The notes under the pieces were generated by a model. That model was not told the DNA's origin. It did not search any database and saw only the letters and a list, made by a program, of their open reading frames with translations. A DNA stretch of 64,000 bases from JAKZVK01 sp965261065 (GTDB lineage Bacteria > Acidobacteriota > Terriglobia > Bryobacterales > UBA6623), in contig OZ253444.1 in assembly GCA_965261065.1 (NCBI GenBank), forward strand, positions 1,426,001-1,490,000, in the 5' to 3' direction. Below are positions 34,623 through 43,876 of this stretch, one piece after another. The position numbers were made by a program, and so were the translations under genes. How positions within the stretch are numbered: the stretch's first letter is position 1; each line of letters opens with the position of its first letter.

Positions 34623-35653
34623 GCTGGGTATCCACTTGACTCAGGTGACCCCAAGATGTAGTGTAGGGCCTGGTGGAGGATTACCCGCGCGACCAACTCG
34701 AATTCGAGTCTCGCTTTGCGAGCGAGGAGGCTTGCCGCGACTATCTGTTCGCCTTGCGCTGACCAGAGGGTTTCCGCTGTCCAAGGTGTGGGCATGAGCG
34801 CGCTTGGCCGGTGCGCAAAGTGTGGTTCGAATGCGCTCGCTGCGGGCGGCAAACCTCCGTCACCGCCGGCACGATCTTTCAAGACACACGCAAGCCGCTG
34901 CGGCTGTGGTTCCGGGCGATGTGGACCATCACCACGCAGAAGAATGGGGCCAGCGCCCTGGGTCTACAGCGCGTTCTGGGACTGGGCAGTTACCAAACCG
35001 CCTGGCCTTGGATGCACAAGCTGAGACGAGCGATGGTGCGCCCGGGGCGGGAGCGATTGACGGGCCTCGTCGAGGTCGATGAGACCTACTGGGGCGCTGA
35101 AGAAGAAGGGGTAATCGGCCGGCAGACCGAGCGTAAAGCGTTGATTGCAGTCGCCGCGGAAGAGAGAGGCGCCGGGCTGGGGCGCATCCGCATGCAGCGC
35201 GTTCAGAACGCCTCGGCGGCCAGTTTGATGCCCTTCGTCGAGGAGTCGGTCGAGCCGGGCAGCGTGGTTGTTACCGACAACTGGTCGGGCTACGATCCGC
35301 TCAAGAAGAAGGACTACCAGCGTTGTATCATCTCGATTAACAACCGCCGCGAGCAGGCCTCGCAGCTACTGCCGAGGGTGCACTTGGCGATCTCGCTACT
35401 CAAGCGCTGGATGCTGGGCACGCATCAGGGGGCGGTCAGCCACGAGCATCTGGACTACTATCTCGACGAGTTCGTGTTCCGCTTCAATCGGCGCAGATCA
35501 CGCAGTCGGGGCAAGCTCTTCTACCGCCTTGTGCAGCAGGCCATGGCGGTGGAGCCGACGCCGTACCGCTCGATCGTCGCCGATTGGGACGCTAAGACGC
35601 TGTGAGCCCAACTACAAGATGTTGGGGTCACCTGAGTCAAGTGGATACCAGGC
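34623..35653 (+). mobile_element. IS1595-family insertion sequence, copy 4 (1031 bp)
   Basis: Perfect 8-bp target duplication TGGGGTAA at 34615-34622 and 35654-35661. The transposase carries a nonsense codon. Confidence 0.95.
34673..35605 (+). pseudogene. IS1595-family transposase, copy 4, nonsense mutation
   Basis: The same 310-codon frame as copy 1, but codon 30 (TGG, Trp) is TGA at 34760-34762. A 264-residue remainder could be read from a GTG at 34811 but would lack the first half of the zinc ribbon. Other changes are Thr to Ala in 'ERGAGLG' and Arg to Cys in 'YQRCIIS'. The element could still be moved in trans by intact copies. Confidence 0.92.
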
Positions 35654-35748
35654 TGGGGTAAAAGGGCCCCAGACGGGGTAAGTGGTTTGGAATCAGTGGG
35701 GTAAAGATTTGAAAGTTCTGTGACTGATTGGGTGGGTTGAGGGCAAGA

Positions 35749-35783
35749 CCGCGGATCTCAGAACCGAGATCCGCGCTACGGGC
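35749..35783 (-). repeat. R3 palindromic repeat
   Basis: GCGGATCTCAGAACCGAGAT core in the inverted orientation, ending GCTACGGGC. Confidence 0.8.
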
Positions 35784-35850
35784 TCGTACCGAAAATGGCT
35801 CCGTCCAGCTCCGTCCCCTTTTGGGCCCCCCTTTTGGGCCCCTTTGGGCC

Positions 35851-36060
35851 CTAAGCCACGGGCTCGGTTTGGATCGGATGAAAGGCGAACACCGCTGCCG
35901 CCAGCAGCGCCGCCCTGGGCCGCACGAACGATTGGAAGAGCCCCCATGCGAGCCAAGCCGTGAGACCGTGCAGCACGAGGTTGAACAGATGGTAGCCGCC
36001 GGGTGCGTCTCCACCGATCTGGTAGTTCAACCAAAAGCTGAGAGATTTATTTCTCGCCAC
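35851..36060 (-). pseudogene. Fragment of a TMTC/ArnT-like multi-membrane glycosyltransferase
   Basis: A 69-codon remnant reading LSFWLNYQIGGDAPGGYHLFNLVLHGLTAWLAWGLFQ and RAALLAAAVFAFHPIQTEPVA. This matches the first transmembrane helices and the 'HPIQTE' loop of the TPR-containing TMTC-like mannosyltransferases common in Acidobacteriota. Both flanks are unrelated, so most of the gene has been deleted. Confidence 0.6.
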
Positions 36061-36205
36061 CGATCGCCCATCCGAGGGGTCCGCGGGTGTCGGTCAGCGG
36101 GGCGGAAGCCGGGTCGTCTCAGGCGCTTGGGGACGAAAACATGTCATAGTTCATGCGAACGGTTGTTATCATTACCTATCCGCAAAAAGGTAGAATTGGA
36201 CCGTC

Positions 36206-36985
36206 GTGATCGGTCGAACCATCAGCCATTACCGCATCATCGAGAAGCTCGGCGAGGGCGGCATGGGTGTCGTCTATAAAGCCGAGGACACTCGCCTAGA
36301 TCGCATGGTTGCGGTGAAATTCCTACCGCCTCATCTATCGGGTGCCGAGGGGGGACGTCAGAGATTCGTGCGTGAGGCTAAAGCCGCCGCCTCTCTGCTC
36401 CATCCCAACATTTGCCCGATCTATGAGATTGACGAAGCCCAGGGCAGGATCTTCATCGTCATGGCTCTACTCGAGGGGCAGGAGCTCGCCCAGGAAATCG
36501 AAAAGGGCCCTCTCGAAGTGGTTAGGATCATCGAGCTGGCTGGCCAGATCGCCCAGGGGCTGCGGGAGGCCCACAGCAAAGGGATCACTCACCGTGACAT
36601 CAAGCCGGCGAATGTGATGGTCACTTCAAGCGGCAGGGCCGTGTTGATGGACTTTGGGCTGGCACAGTTGAGCTCGGCTGCCTCGAAACTGACCCAAGAG
36701 GGCACCACCGTGGGCACGTCGGCCTACATGTCACCAGAGCAAACCACCGGCGAAGCGCTCGACCACAGAACAGATATCTGGTCCTGCGGAATCGTCCTGT
36801 ACGAGATGGTGACTGGGCAGCTCCCTTTCCGGGGCCACTACTAACAGGCGGTCATGTACTCGATTCTGAATGAATCGCCCGAGCCGGTGACCGCGTTGCG
36901 TCCTGACGCGCCCCGAGGGTTGGAGCGCATCATCGATAGGTGCCTGGCCAAGCAGGCGGATCAGCGCTACCAAGGAATTGACGAT
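36206..36985 (+). pseudogene. Ser/Thr protein kinase domain of a kinase-AAA-TPR gene (nonsense mutation, then split by IS1595 copy 5)
   Basis: From a GTG at 36206 the frame encodes a Hanks-type kinase: LGEGGMGVVYKA (P-loop), VAVKFLPP (Lys), ITHRDIKPANVMV (catalytic loop), MDFGLAQ (Mg-binding Asp) and TSAYMSPEQ (activation loop). A TAA at 36842-36844 interrupts it after PFRGHY, probably replacing a Glu or Gln codon. The frame then continues QAVMYSILNESPEPVTALRP...CLAKQADQRYQGIDD up to the IS. Removing the IS and one target copy joins it in frame to the AAA-TPR part, for a 1190-residue protein. Kinase helices after the stop are needed for folding, so activity is doubtful. Confidence 0.85.
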
Positions 36986-38016
36986 GCCGGGTATCCACTT
37001 GACTCAGGTGACCCCAACATCTTGTAGTTGGGCTCACAGCGTCTTAGCGTCCCAATCGGCGCCGATCGAGCGGTACGGCGTCGGCTCCACCGCCATGGCC
37101 TGCTGCACAAGGCGGTAGAAGAGCTTGCCCCGACTGCGTGATCTGCGCCGATTGAAGCGGAACACGAACTCGTCGAGATAGTAGTCCAGATGCTAGTGGC
37201 TGACCGCCCCCTGATGCGTGCCCAGCATCCAGCGCTTGAGTAGCGAGATCGCCAAGTGCACCCTCGGCAGTAGCTGCGAGGCCTGCTCGCGGCGGTTGTT
37301 AATCGAGATGATACGACGCTGGTAGTCCTTCTTCTTGAGCGGATCGTAGCCCGACCAGTTGTCGGTAACAACCACGCTGCCCGGCTCGACCGACTCCTCG
37401 ACGAAGGGCATCAAACTGGCCGCCGAGGCGTTCTGAACGCGCTGCATGCGGATGCGCCCCAGCCCGGTGCCTCTCTCTTCCGCGGCGACTGCAATCAACG
37501 CTTTACGCTCGGTCTGCCGGCCGATTACCCCTTCTTCTTCAGCGCCCCAGTAGGTCTCATCGACCTCGACGAGGCCCGTCAATCGCTCTCGCCCCGGGCG
37601 CACCATCGCTCGCCTCAGCTTGTGCATCCAAGGCCAGGCGGTTTGGTAACTGCCCAGTCCCAGAACGCGCTGTAGACCCAGGGCGCTGGCCCCATTCTTC
37701 TGCGTGGTGATGGTCCACATCGCCCGGAACCACAGCCGCAGCGGCTTGCGTGTGTCTTGAAAGATCGTGCCGGCGGTGACGGAGGTTTGCCGCCCGCAGC
37801 GAGCGCATTCGAACCACACTTTGCGCACCGGCCAAGCGCGCTCATGCCCACACCTTGGACAGCGGAAACCCTCTGGCCAGCGCAAGGCGAACAGATAGTC
37901 GCGGCAAGCCTCCTCGCTCGCAAAGTGAGACTCGAATTCGAGTGGGTCGCGCGGGTAATCCTCCACCAGGCCCTACACTACATCTTGGGGTCACCTGAGT
38001 CAAGTGGATACCCAGC
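36986..38016 (-). mobile_element. IS1595-family insertion sequence, copy 5 (1031 bp)
   Basis: Perfect 8-bp target duplication TTGACGAT at 36978-36985 and 38017-38024, encoding the 'IDD'/'LDD' residues on either side of the break in the kinase gene. Confidence 0.95.
37034..37966 (-). pseudogene. IS1595-family transposase, copy 5, nonsense mutation
   Basis: The same frame as copy 1 with TAG in place of GAG in 'SHEHLDYY' (stop at 37193-37195). The last 54 codons, which carry the final catalytic block, are lost. It also has Gln8 to Pro and Arg14 to His. Confidence 0.92.
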
Positions 38017-40817
38017 TTGACGATTTATTGGCTGACCTCGCCGGCCTGGAGGGGCAACTTGAATCGGGGGCCGCACTCCACGATGCCGGCGTCGAAGCCC
38101 CACCAGCACAACCGAGACGAGCGTTCGTCGGGCGCCAGCCCGAAACGGCGGAACTCGGGAAGCTCCTAGAGCAAGCCCGAAATGGCAAGGGGAGTCTGAT
38201 TCTCATCGGAGGCGAGCCTGGCGTTGGCAAGACTCGCCTATGCGAGGAAATCCTTGCGGACGCCGCCGAAGAGAAAATGCTCGTGCTCACTGGCCATAGT
38301 TACGAGGGGACGGGGGTTCAATCGTTCCTTCCGTTTGTGGAGAGTGTGGAAGCTGCGTCGCGAACCGTCCCGCGTGCCAACCTTCGCGCGGCGCTCGGCG
38401 AAGCAGCGCCCGAGATCGCGAAGTTGACGCCGGAGCTCCGACGGACCTTTGATGACATTCCCGAGCCGATTCAACTCCCAGCGGAACAGCAACAGCGCTA
38501 TTTGTTCAACGCGTTTCAAGAGTTCGTCCAGGGGTTGAGTCGGCAGAAGCCGACTGTCTGGCTGCTCGACGATCTGCATTGGGCTGACGATTCGAGCCTG
38601 CTGCTGCTCCAGCATCTGGCGCAGAACCTCGAGAGCCTACCGGTGCTGATCCTCGGGACCTATCGCGATGTAGAGCTCGAAGTCGGCAAGCCTTTCGAGA
38701 AAGCCCTGTCGCAACTGGTTCGGAGCCGCTTGGCGCAGCGGATGACACTCAGGCGATTGCCTCAGGCTTCGGTTGGAGAGCTTCTTGAAAGTCTCGGCGG
38801 GGCCAAGCCTCCGGATACCTTGATCCGCGTGATCTATCACGAGACCGAGGGGAACCCCTTCTTTGTCGAAGAGGTTTTCCAGCATCTCTCCGAGGAGGGA
38901 AAACTTTTCGACGAGGAAGGTCGCTGGAAAGGCGACCTACAATCCGACGCGCTCGAAGTTCCCGAGGGCGTCAGGCTCGTCATCGGGCGACGACTCGAGC
39001 GCTTGAGCCCGCAGTCGCCGAAAATCCTCAGCGCTGCGGCGATCATCGGCAGGGTCTTCGACCTGGCAACCCTGGAATCCCTCGAAGGCTTTGACCCCGA
39101 CGAGGTTCTGGATGCGATCGACGAGGCGGAGTCGGCTAGGCTCATCGGCTCGGTGTCGACAGGCCGCGACGTGAGTTACCGGTTCACGCATGAGCTCATT
39201 CGGCACACTTTGCTCATCGGACTCTCGATTCGAAGACGGCAACGGACCCATTTGCGCATCGCGGACGTGCTTGAGAAGAGGGGGGCGGAGAACGTTGGCA
39301 GTCTCGCGCATCACTTGTATGAGGCCGTGGTTGCGGCGGACCTCGACAAGACCGTTCACTATTTGAGGCTGGCCGGCGAGCGACAGCTTGAGACGGGCGC
39401 ATTCCAAGAGGCGCTAGACAACTTTGACAGCGCGCTTAGCCTCCTAGAGAGGGATTCGCCCGAAATCCGAGTAGGACTACTCTTGCTCAAAGGACGCGCC
39501 GCGCACGCCAAGGGTAGAAGCGAGCAAGCATTGGCCGTCTGGAACGAAGCAGCGACACTCTACGAAAGTCTTGGAGACGTCAAGGGCATGGCGCAAACCT
39601 GCTCTTACGTTGCCATGGAAGCCATTTGGCGAGCTGACTTCACCGAGGCGATACCGATTCTTCGGCGGGGTCTCGCCATGACGGAAGACAACGTCACGCC
39701 GGAACGCTGCCGGGTGCTGTCGGCAGCCGGTGCCTGCTTTGCGGTCGCCGGCGATTGCGACGAGGCTCCGCCACTTCTCCAGGGCGCGCTGACGATGGCC
39801 GAAGAACTTGGGGACCCGGAGCTGCTCGTCGAGGTGCTCGGTCTCAGGGGCAACGCGAACTGGCTGTTCATGACAGGTCGGCAGTGGTTGGAAGATAGCC
39901 GGCGAGTTTCCAAGCTCCCGCGCGCCGGCAATCTTTGGGCTTGGGTAGAGGCCGTGGGATTTCTGCAAGTCGGGCTGATTTTCAGCGGTCGATTGGAAGA
40001 AGCCGTCCAACAAAACGAGGCGGAAAAGGTCGCAGTCGAAGTGGGGCATCTCAATGCCCAGGCCTGTCTCAGAATCACTCGCGAATTCAGCGGTTTCTTG
40101 CGCTCCGGACGTATCGACGAGCTCCAGAGACACGCCGAATGGTACCGCGATTGGTGTGAAAGCACCGACTACCCATGGAGCTTTGTCTCCCACTCCCATC
40201 TGGGACTCTGTCAGTTCTGGAGAGGGGATTGGGAAGGCTTTCACGAGGACTTTCAGCGGGGAATCGAGATCGAAGAAGCCCGGCCGAACGGCTTCTACGC
40301 ATGGGGCAACTACTTCATGGCGATGGCATACGCCGGTCATCCCAAGGCGCTGGAGATGCTGGAGGAAAAACGATCGACGCTTCCTCGCATGCGGCCTTTT
40401 AACAACTGCGGAGCGTGGGTTGGGCTGATGCGAGTGATCGAAGGCTTGGCGATCATGGGTCGAAGAGACGAGGCCGGCGAGCTGTATCCTCTGGCCCAGT
40501 TGTCGCTCGAGACTGGTACGCTAGTCGAATTCTTCTCTTCCGCGATGCCACAGCTTGCGGCCGGCATCGCCGCAGCCTGTGCTCGTGATTGGGCGGCGGC
40601 CGAAGAGCATTATCAGACGGCACTCAGTCAGGCTCACGAAATGCCGCATCGTATCGCCCAGGCGGACATTCGCCGTTGGTACGCACAGATGCTCCTGGCT
40701 CGAAGCGAATCCGGGGACGCCGAGAGAGCCCAGAAGATGCTCACAGAAGCTGCGGCGCAATACCGGGAACTCGGCATGCCCAAGCATTTGTCGATGACAG
40801 AGAGCCTTGTGGCCTAG
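38017..40817 (+). pseudogene. AAA ATPase-TPR part of the split kinase gene
   Basis: A 930-residue continuation of the kinase gene after the IS. Residues PRRAFVGRQPETAELGKLLEQA lead into a P-loop ATPase with LILIGGEPGVGKTRL (Walker A) and TVWLLDDLHWADDSS (Walker B), as in the COG3899 'predicted ATPase' group of signalling proteins. Winged-helix and TPR-like repeats follow (for example LDNFDSALSLLERDSPEIRVGLLLLKGRAAHAKGRSEQALAVWNEA) to the C-terminus. The frame is open throughout. An apparent start (MDTQL) is a GTG supplied by the IS terminal repeat with no ribosome site, so independent expression is uncertain. The intact protein would be a kinase-coupled sensor of unknown target. Confidence 0.82.
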
Positions 40818-41278
40818 AAGGGCGCCGCGTAGACGTCGTACGTAACGAGGCTCTTGGCCAGATCGGCTTCTCCAACCCCGTAACACTGCACGCGGTTCAG
40901 CCAGGCGTAGTCGGGATGCGACGTCTGGAAGCGCGGCACGTTGCGAAGCGGCAACTTCGTCGGAAAGTCGTCTGCCAGGAATCTGTCATAACCGTCGGGA
41001 CCCGCGTCGGCCAAGCCGGAGTAGTGAGTGTAAATCAGTGCGACATCCTCGGTCTCGAAAGTAGCGTGGACATCCAGCACGCAGACTCCGTCCTTGCGTA
41101 GCAGTAGAAAGTCCGCACCAACCGGCAGGACCTTCGCCTTTAGTCGAGGTCCCTCTACCGAGCCCCCTGCAATATAGAAGTTGGCACGGATACCTTCAGG
41201 AAGTGACCCGATGACCTCCGGCGGGAGCTTCAGGTCAAGTGCATACGTGAAGAGGTAGTCAAGTTTACATTCCGGCAT
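40814..41278 (-). CDS. DUF3237-family protein
   Basis: A 154-residue protein opening MPECKLDYLFTYALDLKLPPEVIGSLPEGIRANFYIAGGSVEGPRLKAKVLPVGADFLLLRKDG. This is the DUF3237 beta-barrel pattern, including the 'GG.v.GPrLkG.vlpgGaDw' strand. HATFETEDVALIYTHYSG and the last strand LNRVQCYGVGEADLAKSLVTYDVY complete it. The function is unknown. It overlaps the end of the AAA-TPR frame by 4 bp on the other strand. Confidence 0.85.
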   Translation of the reverse strand: MPECKLDYLFTYALDLKLPPEVIGSLPEGIRANFYIAGGSVEGPRLKAKVLPVGADFLLLRKDGVCVLDVHATFETEDVALIYTHYSGLADAGPDGYDRFLADDFPTKLPLRNVPRFQTSHPDYAWLNRVQCYGVGEADLAKSLVTYDVYAAPF

Positions 41279-41349
41279 CAGTTCTCCTACAGCGAGACGT
41301 CGCCACTGCTAAGCTTGACACAGTAGCTGAACAGCCTATGACGGCGCAA

Positions 41350-42979
41350 GGGACAGAGTCTCACTTGTCAACGCCCAATAGAAATGTCCCCCTCGGTAGC
41401 TCGATAGAAGTGTCCCCTTGTGTTTCTTGTTCGTAGGAGAGATATCGTCGTCGTCGGGGCTGTGGAACTGTGGGAATCGCGTAGCGATTTCCAAGGGGCG
41501 GTGGGAAGGGTGGAAAACCATCCACCGCTCCTCGAACCCGGTACTGCTGCCTCGAGAGATTTTCCACGCTTTCCATCCGACCCGGCATTTCCACAGCCCT
41601 CTTATGTATTCGCAGCCCGTTTTTTCCGTAACACAGCTCGCCGCCAGGGGTGGTCCGCCGCCGGCTTGCGCCCGCCCCCCGGACGCTGCTGTGGTGCTGG
41701 CTTCGTCCGCAGCTGTGGCGTCGGCGTGGCGATCACGTCGTGCTCGATCTCGTGCCCGTCAAACCTCACCTGCAAGCTCTCATCGCGCCACTGTTGGACC
41801 GTCACCCGTGCCCCCGCCCCCACGCCCTGGTTGCGTTTCGGCTTCAACTGCAAACAACGATTCTCGAAACGCACCACCCGGTCGTTGCTCACCACGCGTT
41901 CGTACTCGCAACAGAACACCCCTCGCAGCTCGGTGCCGCGGGGGAGCGCCTGGTGAAAGTCCGCTGCCGCCGCCGGCTCACAGGCGAAGCGCTCGTTGTG
42001 CTCGGCCAGGTACTCCTCGTCGAGATAACGGTTCGCCGCCTCGTACTCGACGATCCCGCGCAGCCGCATCTTCTTGATCAGGCGGTCTTGGTGCGTGCCG
42101 TGATGGCGCTCCACTCGGCCCTTGGCTTGCGGCGAGGAAGCCGCCATGATCGTAATGCCGAGCTTGGCACACATGCGCCCGAACTGCGTCTCGGGCTTGA
42201 TGCCTGCCAGCGCTTCCCGCGACGTCGGCTGGCGCTGGTAGACGTTTTTCCAGTCGCAGTACAACGCCTTGGGAACGCCGTGTTGACGTACCCAGGCTGC
42301 GAGCAGATCGGCCGCGGCCCAGGTCGTTTCCTGGTCCGAGAAACGGCACAGCGCCACACCGGTCGCGTCATCGACGAAGTTCATCAGACAGGCTTTCGGG
42401 CCGCGTTCTTCCAGCCAGTGGTGGTGCGAACCGTCGAGTTGAATCAGCTCGCCGAAGTGCGCTTTGCGTTGGCGCCGGGTGCGATGCGGTTGGCGCTTGC
42501 GACGGCGGCTCCACAGACCCGCGGCGAGCATCCAGCGCCGCAGTGTTTCGCGCGGCACTTCCAGGCCGTGGTCGGCTGCCAGATGTTCCGACGCCAGCGT
42601 CGGCCCGAAGCGCTCGTGCCCCTCGCCCGCATAGTTCTCGCGCACCAACTCGAGAACCTGCTGGCGTCGCTTCTGATCGGCTCGGTTCGAAGCACGGCCG
42701 ACGTTACCGTGCACCAAAGCCTTGGCCCCGCCCGCACGGTAACGCTTCTTCAGACGCTTCGCATGGCGGTAGCTGACCTCCAGCAGCTCGGCGGCTTCGG
42801 TCAACTTCAGTTCCCCTCGTTTCACTCGGCTCAGCACTTCGCCGCGCCTCAACTCCTTGGCACTCATCCATGTCCTTCCCACTCTCGGCTCCTCCTTCGG
42901 AGCCTCAGAGTAGGGGACATTTCTATTGGGCGCTCATGGGGACATTATCATTGGGCTTCAACAGGGACAGAGTCTCACT
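41350..42979 (-). mobile_element. ISNCY-type insertion sequence (about 1.6 kb)
   Basis: Inverted CCCAATAGAAATGTCCCC lies at about 41373-41390, mirrored by GGGGACATTTCTATTGGG at 42913-42930. Further GGGACA boxes are present at both ends. Outside these, GGGACAGAGTCTCACT occurs as a 16-bp direct repeat at 41350-41365 and 42964-42979, either a target duplication or part of complex ends. Confidence 0.75.
41602..42867 (-). CDS. ISNCY-family (ISDol1-like) transposase
   Basis: A 421-residue transposase. An N-terminal helix-turn-helix region (GELKLTEAAELLEVSYRHAKRLKKRY) is followed by a second DNA-binding region and an rve-type core: ELIQLDGSHHHWLEERGPKACLMNFVDDATG (first Asp), KALYCDWKNVY (second Asp) and ASSPQAKGRVERHHGTHQDRL (Glu). 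'LIQLDGSHHxWLE' is characteristic of this group. The ATG at 42867 follows AAGGA; a GTG five codons earlier is the alternative. The frame is intact. A long open frame on the opposite strand is a shadow of this gene. Confidence 0.88.
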   Translation of the reverse strand: MSAKELRRGEVLSRVKRGELKLTEAAELLEVSYRHAKRLKKRYRAGGAKALVHGNVGRASNRADQKRRQQVLELVRENYAGEGHERFGPTLASEHLAADHGLEVPRETLRRWMLAAGLWSRRRKRQPHRTRRQRKAHFGELIQLDGSHHHWLEERGPKACLMNFVDDATGVALCRFSDQETTWAAADLLAAWVRQHGVPKALYCDWKNVYQRQPTSREALAGIKPETQFGRMCAKLGITIMAASSPQAKGRVERHHGTHQDRLIKKMRLRGIVEYEAANRYLDEEYLAEHNERFACEPAAAADFHQALPRGTELRGVFCCEYERVVSNDRVVRFENRCLQLKPKRNQGVGAGARVTVQQWRDESLQVRFDGHEIEHDVIATPTPQLRTKPAPQQRPGGGRKPAADHPWRRAVLRKKRAANT

Positions 42980-43283
42980 GGGGAAATTTGGGGGACAGGC
43001 TACTACTTTTCGACGGGGCTCAAGCGGTCGCTTCGGGGCCGGTCCAACGCCCCTTTCAGGGCTGGAATGGTGTAGGCGGACGGGACCCTGGATTTCGGCT
43101 TCGCCGGCACCCAGGGCTGACATCCGGCCGCCGCGTCGCGGCTAGGCCGAGGTCGCCTGCGTTGGCGGGGCGAGGGCCGGGCGGTGTTGGGTTGACGGAG
43201 CGGGAGGCTGGTTCGTCAAGCACGCGGTTTGGTGAGACCGTGGCGCATGGCGGAGGCGTGGGTGTGCGGTGGGTCGAGGGAAG

Positions 43284-43319
43284 GCCGCGGATCTCAAGAC
43301 CGAGATGCGCGCTACGGGC
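43284..43319 (-). repeat. R3 palindromic repeat
   Basis: CCGCGGATCTCAAGACCGAG core, one arm mutated (GATGCGC for GATCCGC), ending GCTACGGGC. Confidence 0.75.
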
Positions 43320-43522
43320 TGAGTTCCGGTCGGTTCAGGCTGTTGGGTGGACACGGCGGTGCATGCCGAGGGTCCCGGCGTGCGGGACAGGTGGGGTTGG
43401 GCGTGTGCAAGGGAGTCGTGTCGGATGCGGCGGCATGTGGCAGGGGTTGAGCCGCCCCTTACACGGCTCGGTTGGTTTTGAGGTCTTTCTTTTCCCAGCG
43501 CTCACGCACTGGGCTGATATTT

Positions 43523-43615
43523 GGGCCGCCCCCTTCGGGGGCTGAGAGCCGAGGCCATGCGACCGGGCTCAGCGGCCCGGGCTGATCGTTGGGCCGCCCC
43601 CTTCGGGGGCTCTGC
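43523..43615. repeat. Tandem pair of GGCCGCCCCCTTCGGGGGCT hairpin units
   Basis: Two units 54 bp apart share GTTGGGCCGCCCCCTTCGGG with one or two changes. Each forms a five- to six-pair hairpin on a TTCG loop. Further partial units lie just to the left. Confidence 0.7.
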
Positions 43616-43677
43616 TTGTCGGGGCGTGGGCGCGGATGGACGGAGCGTAAGGTGTCCAACGGTTGACGCACCGAGTC

Positions 43678-43702
43678 GCGGGCACGGCATGCCGTGGCCC
43701 TC
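43678..43702 (+). repeat. R1 palindromic repeat
   Basis: GGGCACGGCATGCCGTGG core; right end mutated (GGCCCTC for GCCCCTAC). Confidence 0.75.
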
Positions 43703-43876
43703 AGGGTCGCTCGACCTCCCGAGCCGAAATACGGCAGCATGAGGACCGGTCATCATGAGGATCGGCAATCATTGTGCTCACGCCGCGCCATACTGTACTC
43801 TTTGGAACTCGCTGACTCAGATCGAATCCTCGGCGATGTATCTGACCCGGCCCACGTACGACGATTGGAGTGCAAC

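Larger units (their letters stand above)
35654..36205. other. Region with R3 repeat and a gene remnant
   Basis: Holds R3 (35749-35783), a short tandem of TTTTGGGCCCCC units (35816-35850) and the membrane-protein fragment at 35851-36060. The kinase promoter should be within the last 145 bp. Confidence 0.5.
42980..43876. other. Repeat-rich intergenic region
   Basis: Contains a stem ACCCTGG...CCAGGG at about 43085-43118 and R3 at 43284-43319. Two copies of a TTGGGCCGCCCCCTTCGGGG unit (43529 and 43583) each form a CCCCC-TTCG-GGGGG hairpin. An imperfect R1 copy lies at 43678-43702. No gene is supported. Confidence 0.6.

Noticed and set aside
7603..34762. TGA read as Trp (recoding)
   Set aside because: Two TGG-to-TGA changes were seen, but many intact neighbours end in TGA and other broken genes have TAG or TAA at comparable sites. 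Ordinary nonsense mutation explains all of them.
3001..38024. GTG (MDTQL) starts at the IS ends for the Fic tail and the AAA-TPR half
   Set aside because: Both starts come from the IS terminal repeat by chance of frame and have no ribosome-binding site. The genes' true starts are at 5089 and 36206.
41650..43545. 631-codon open frame on the plus strand
   Set aside because: It is the antisense shadow of the ISNCY transposase, with no family residues and a very high Arg/Leu/Val content typical of GC-rich antisense frames.
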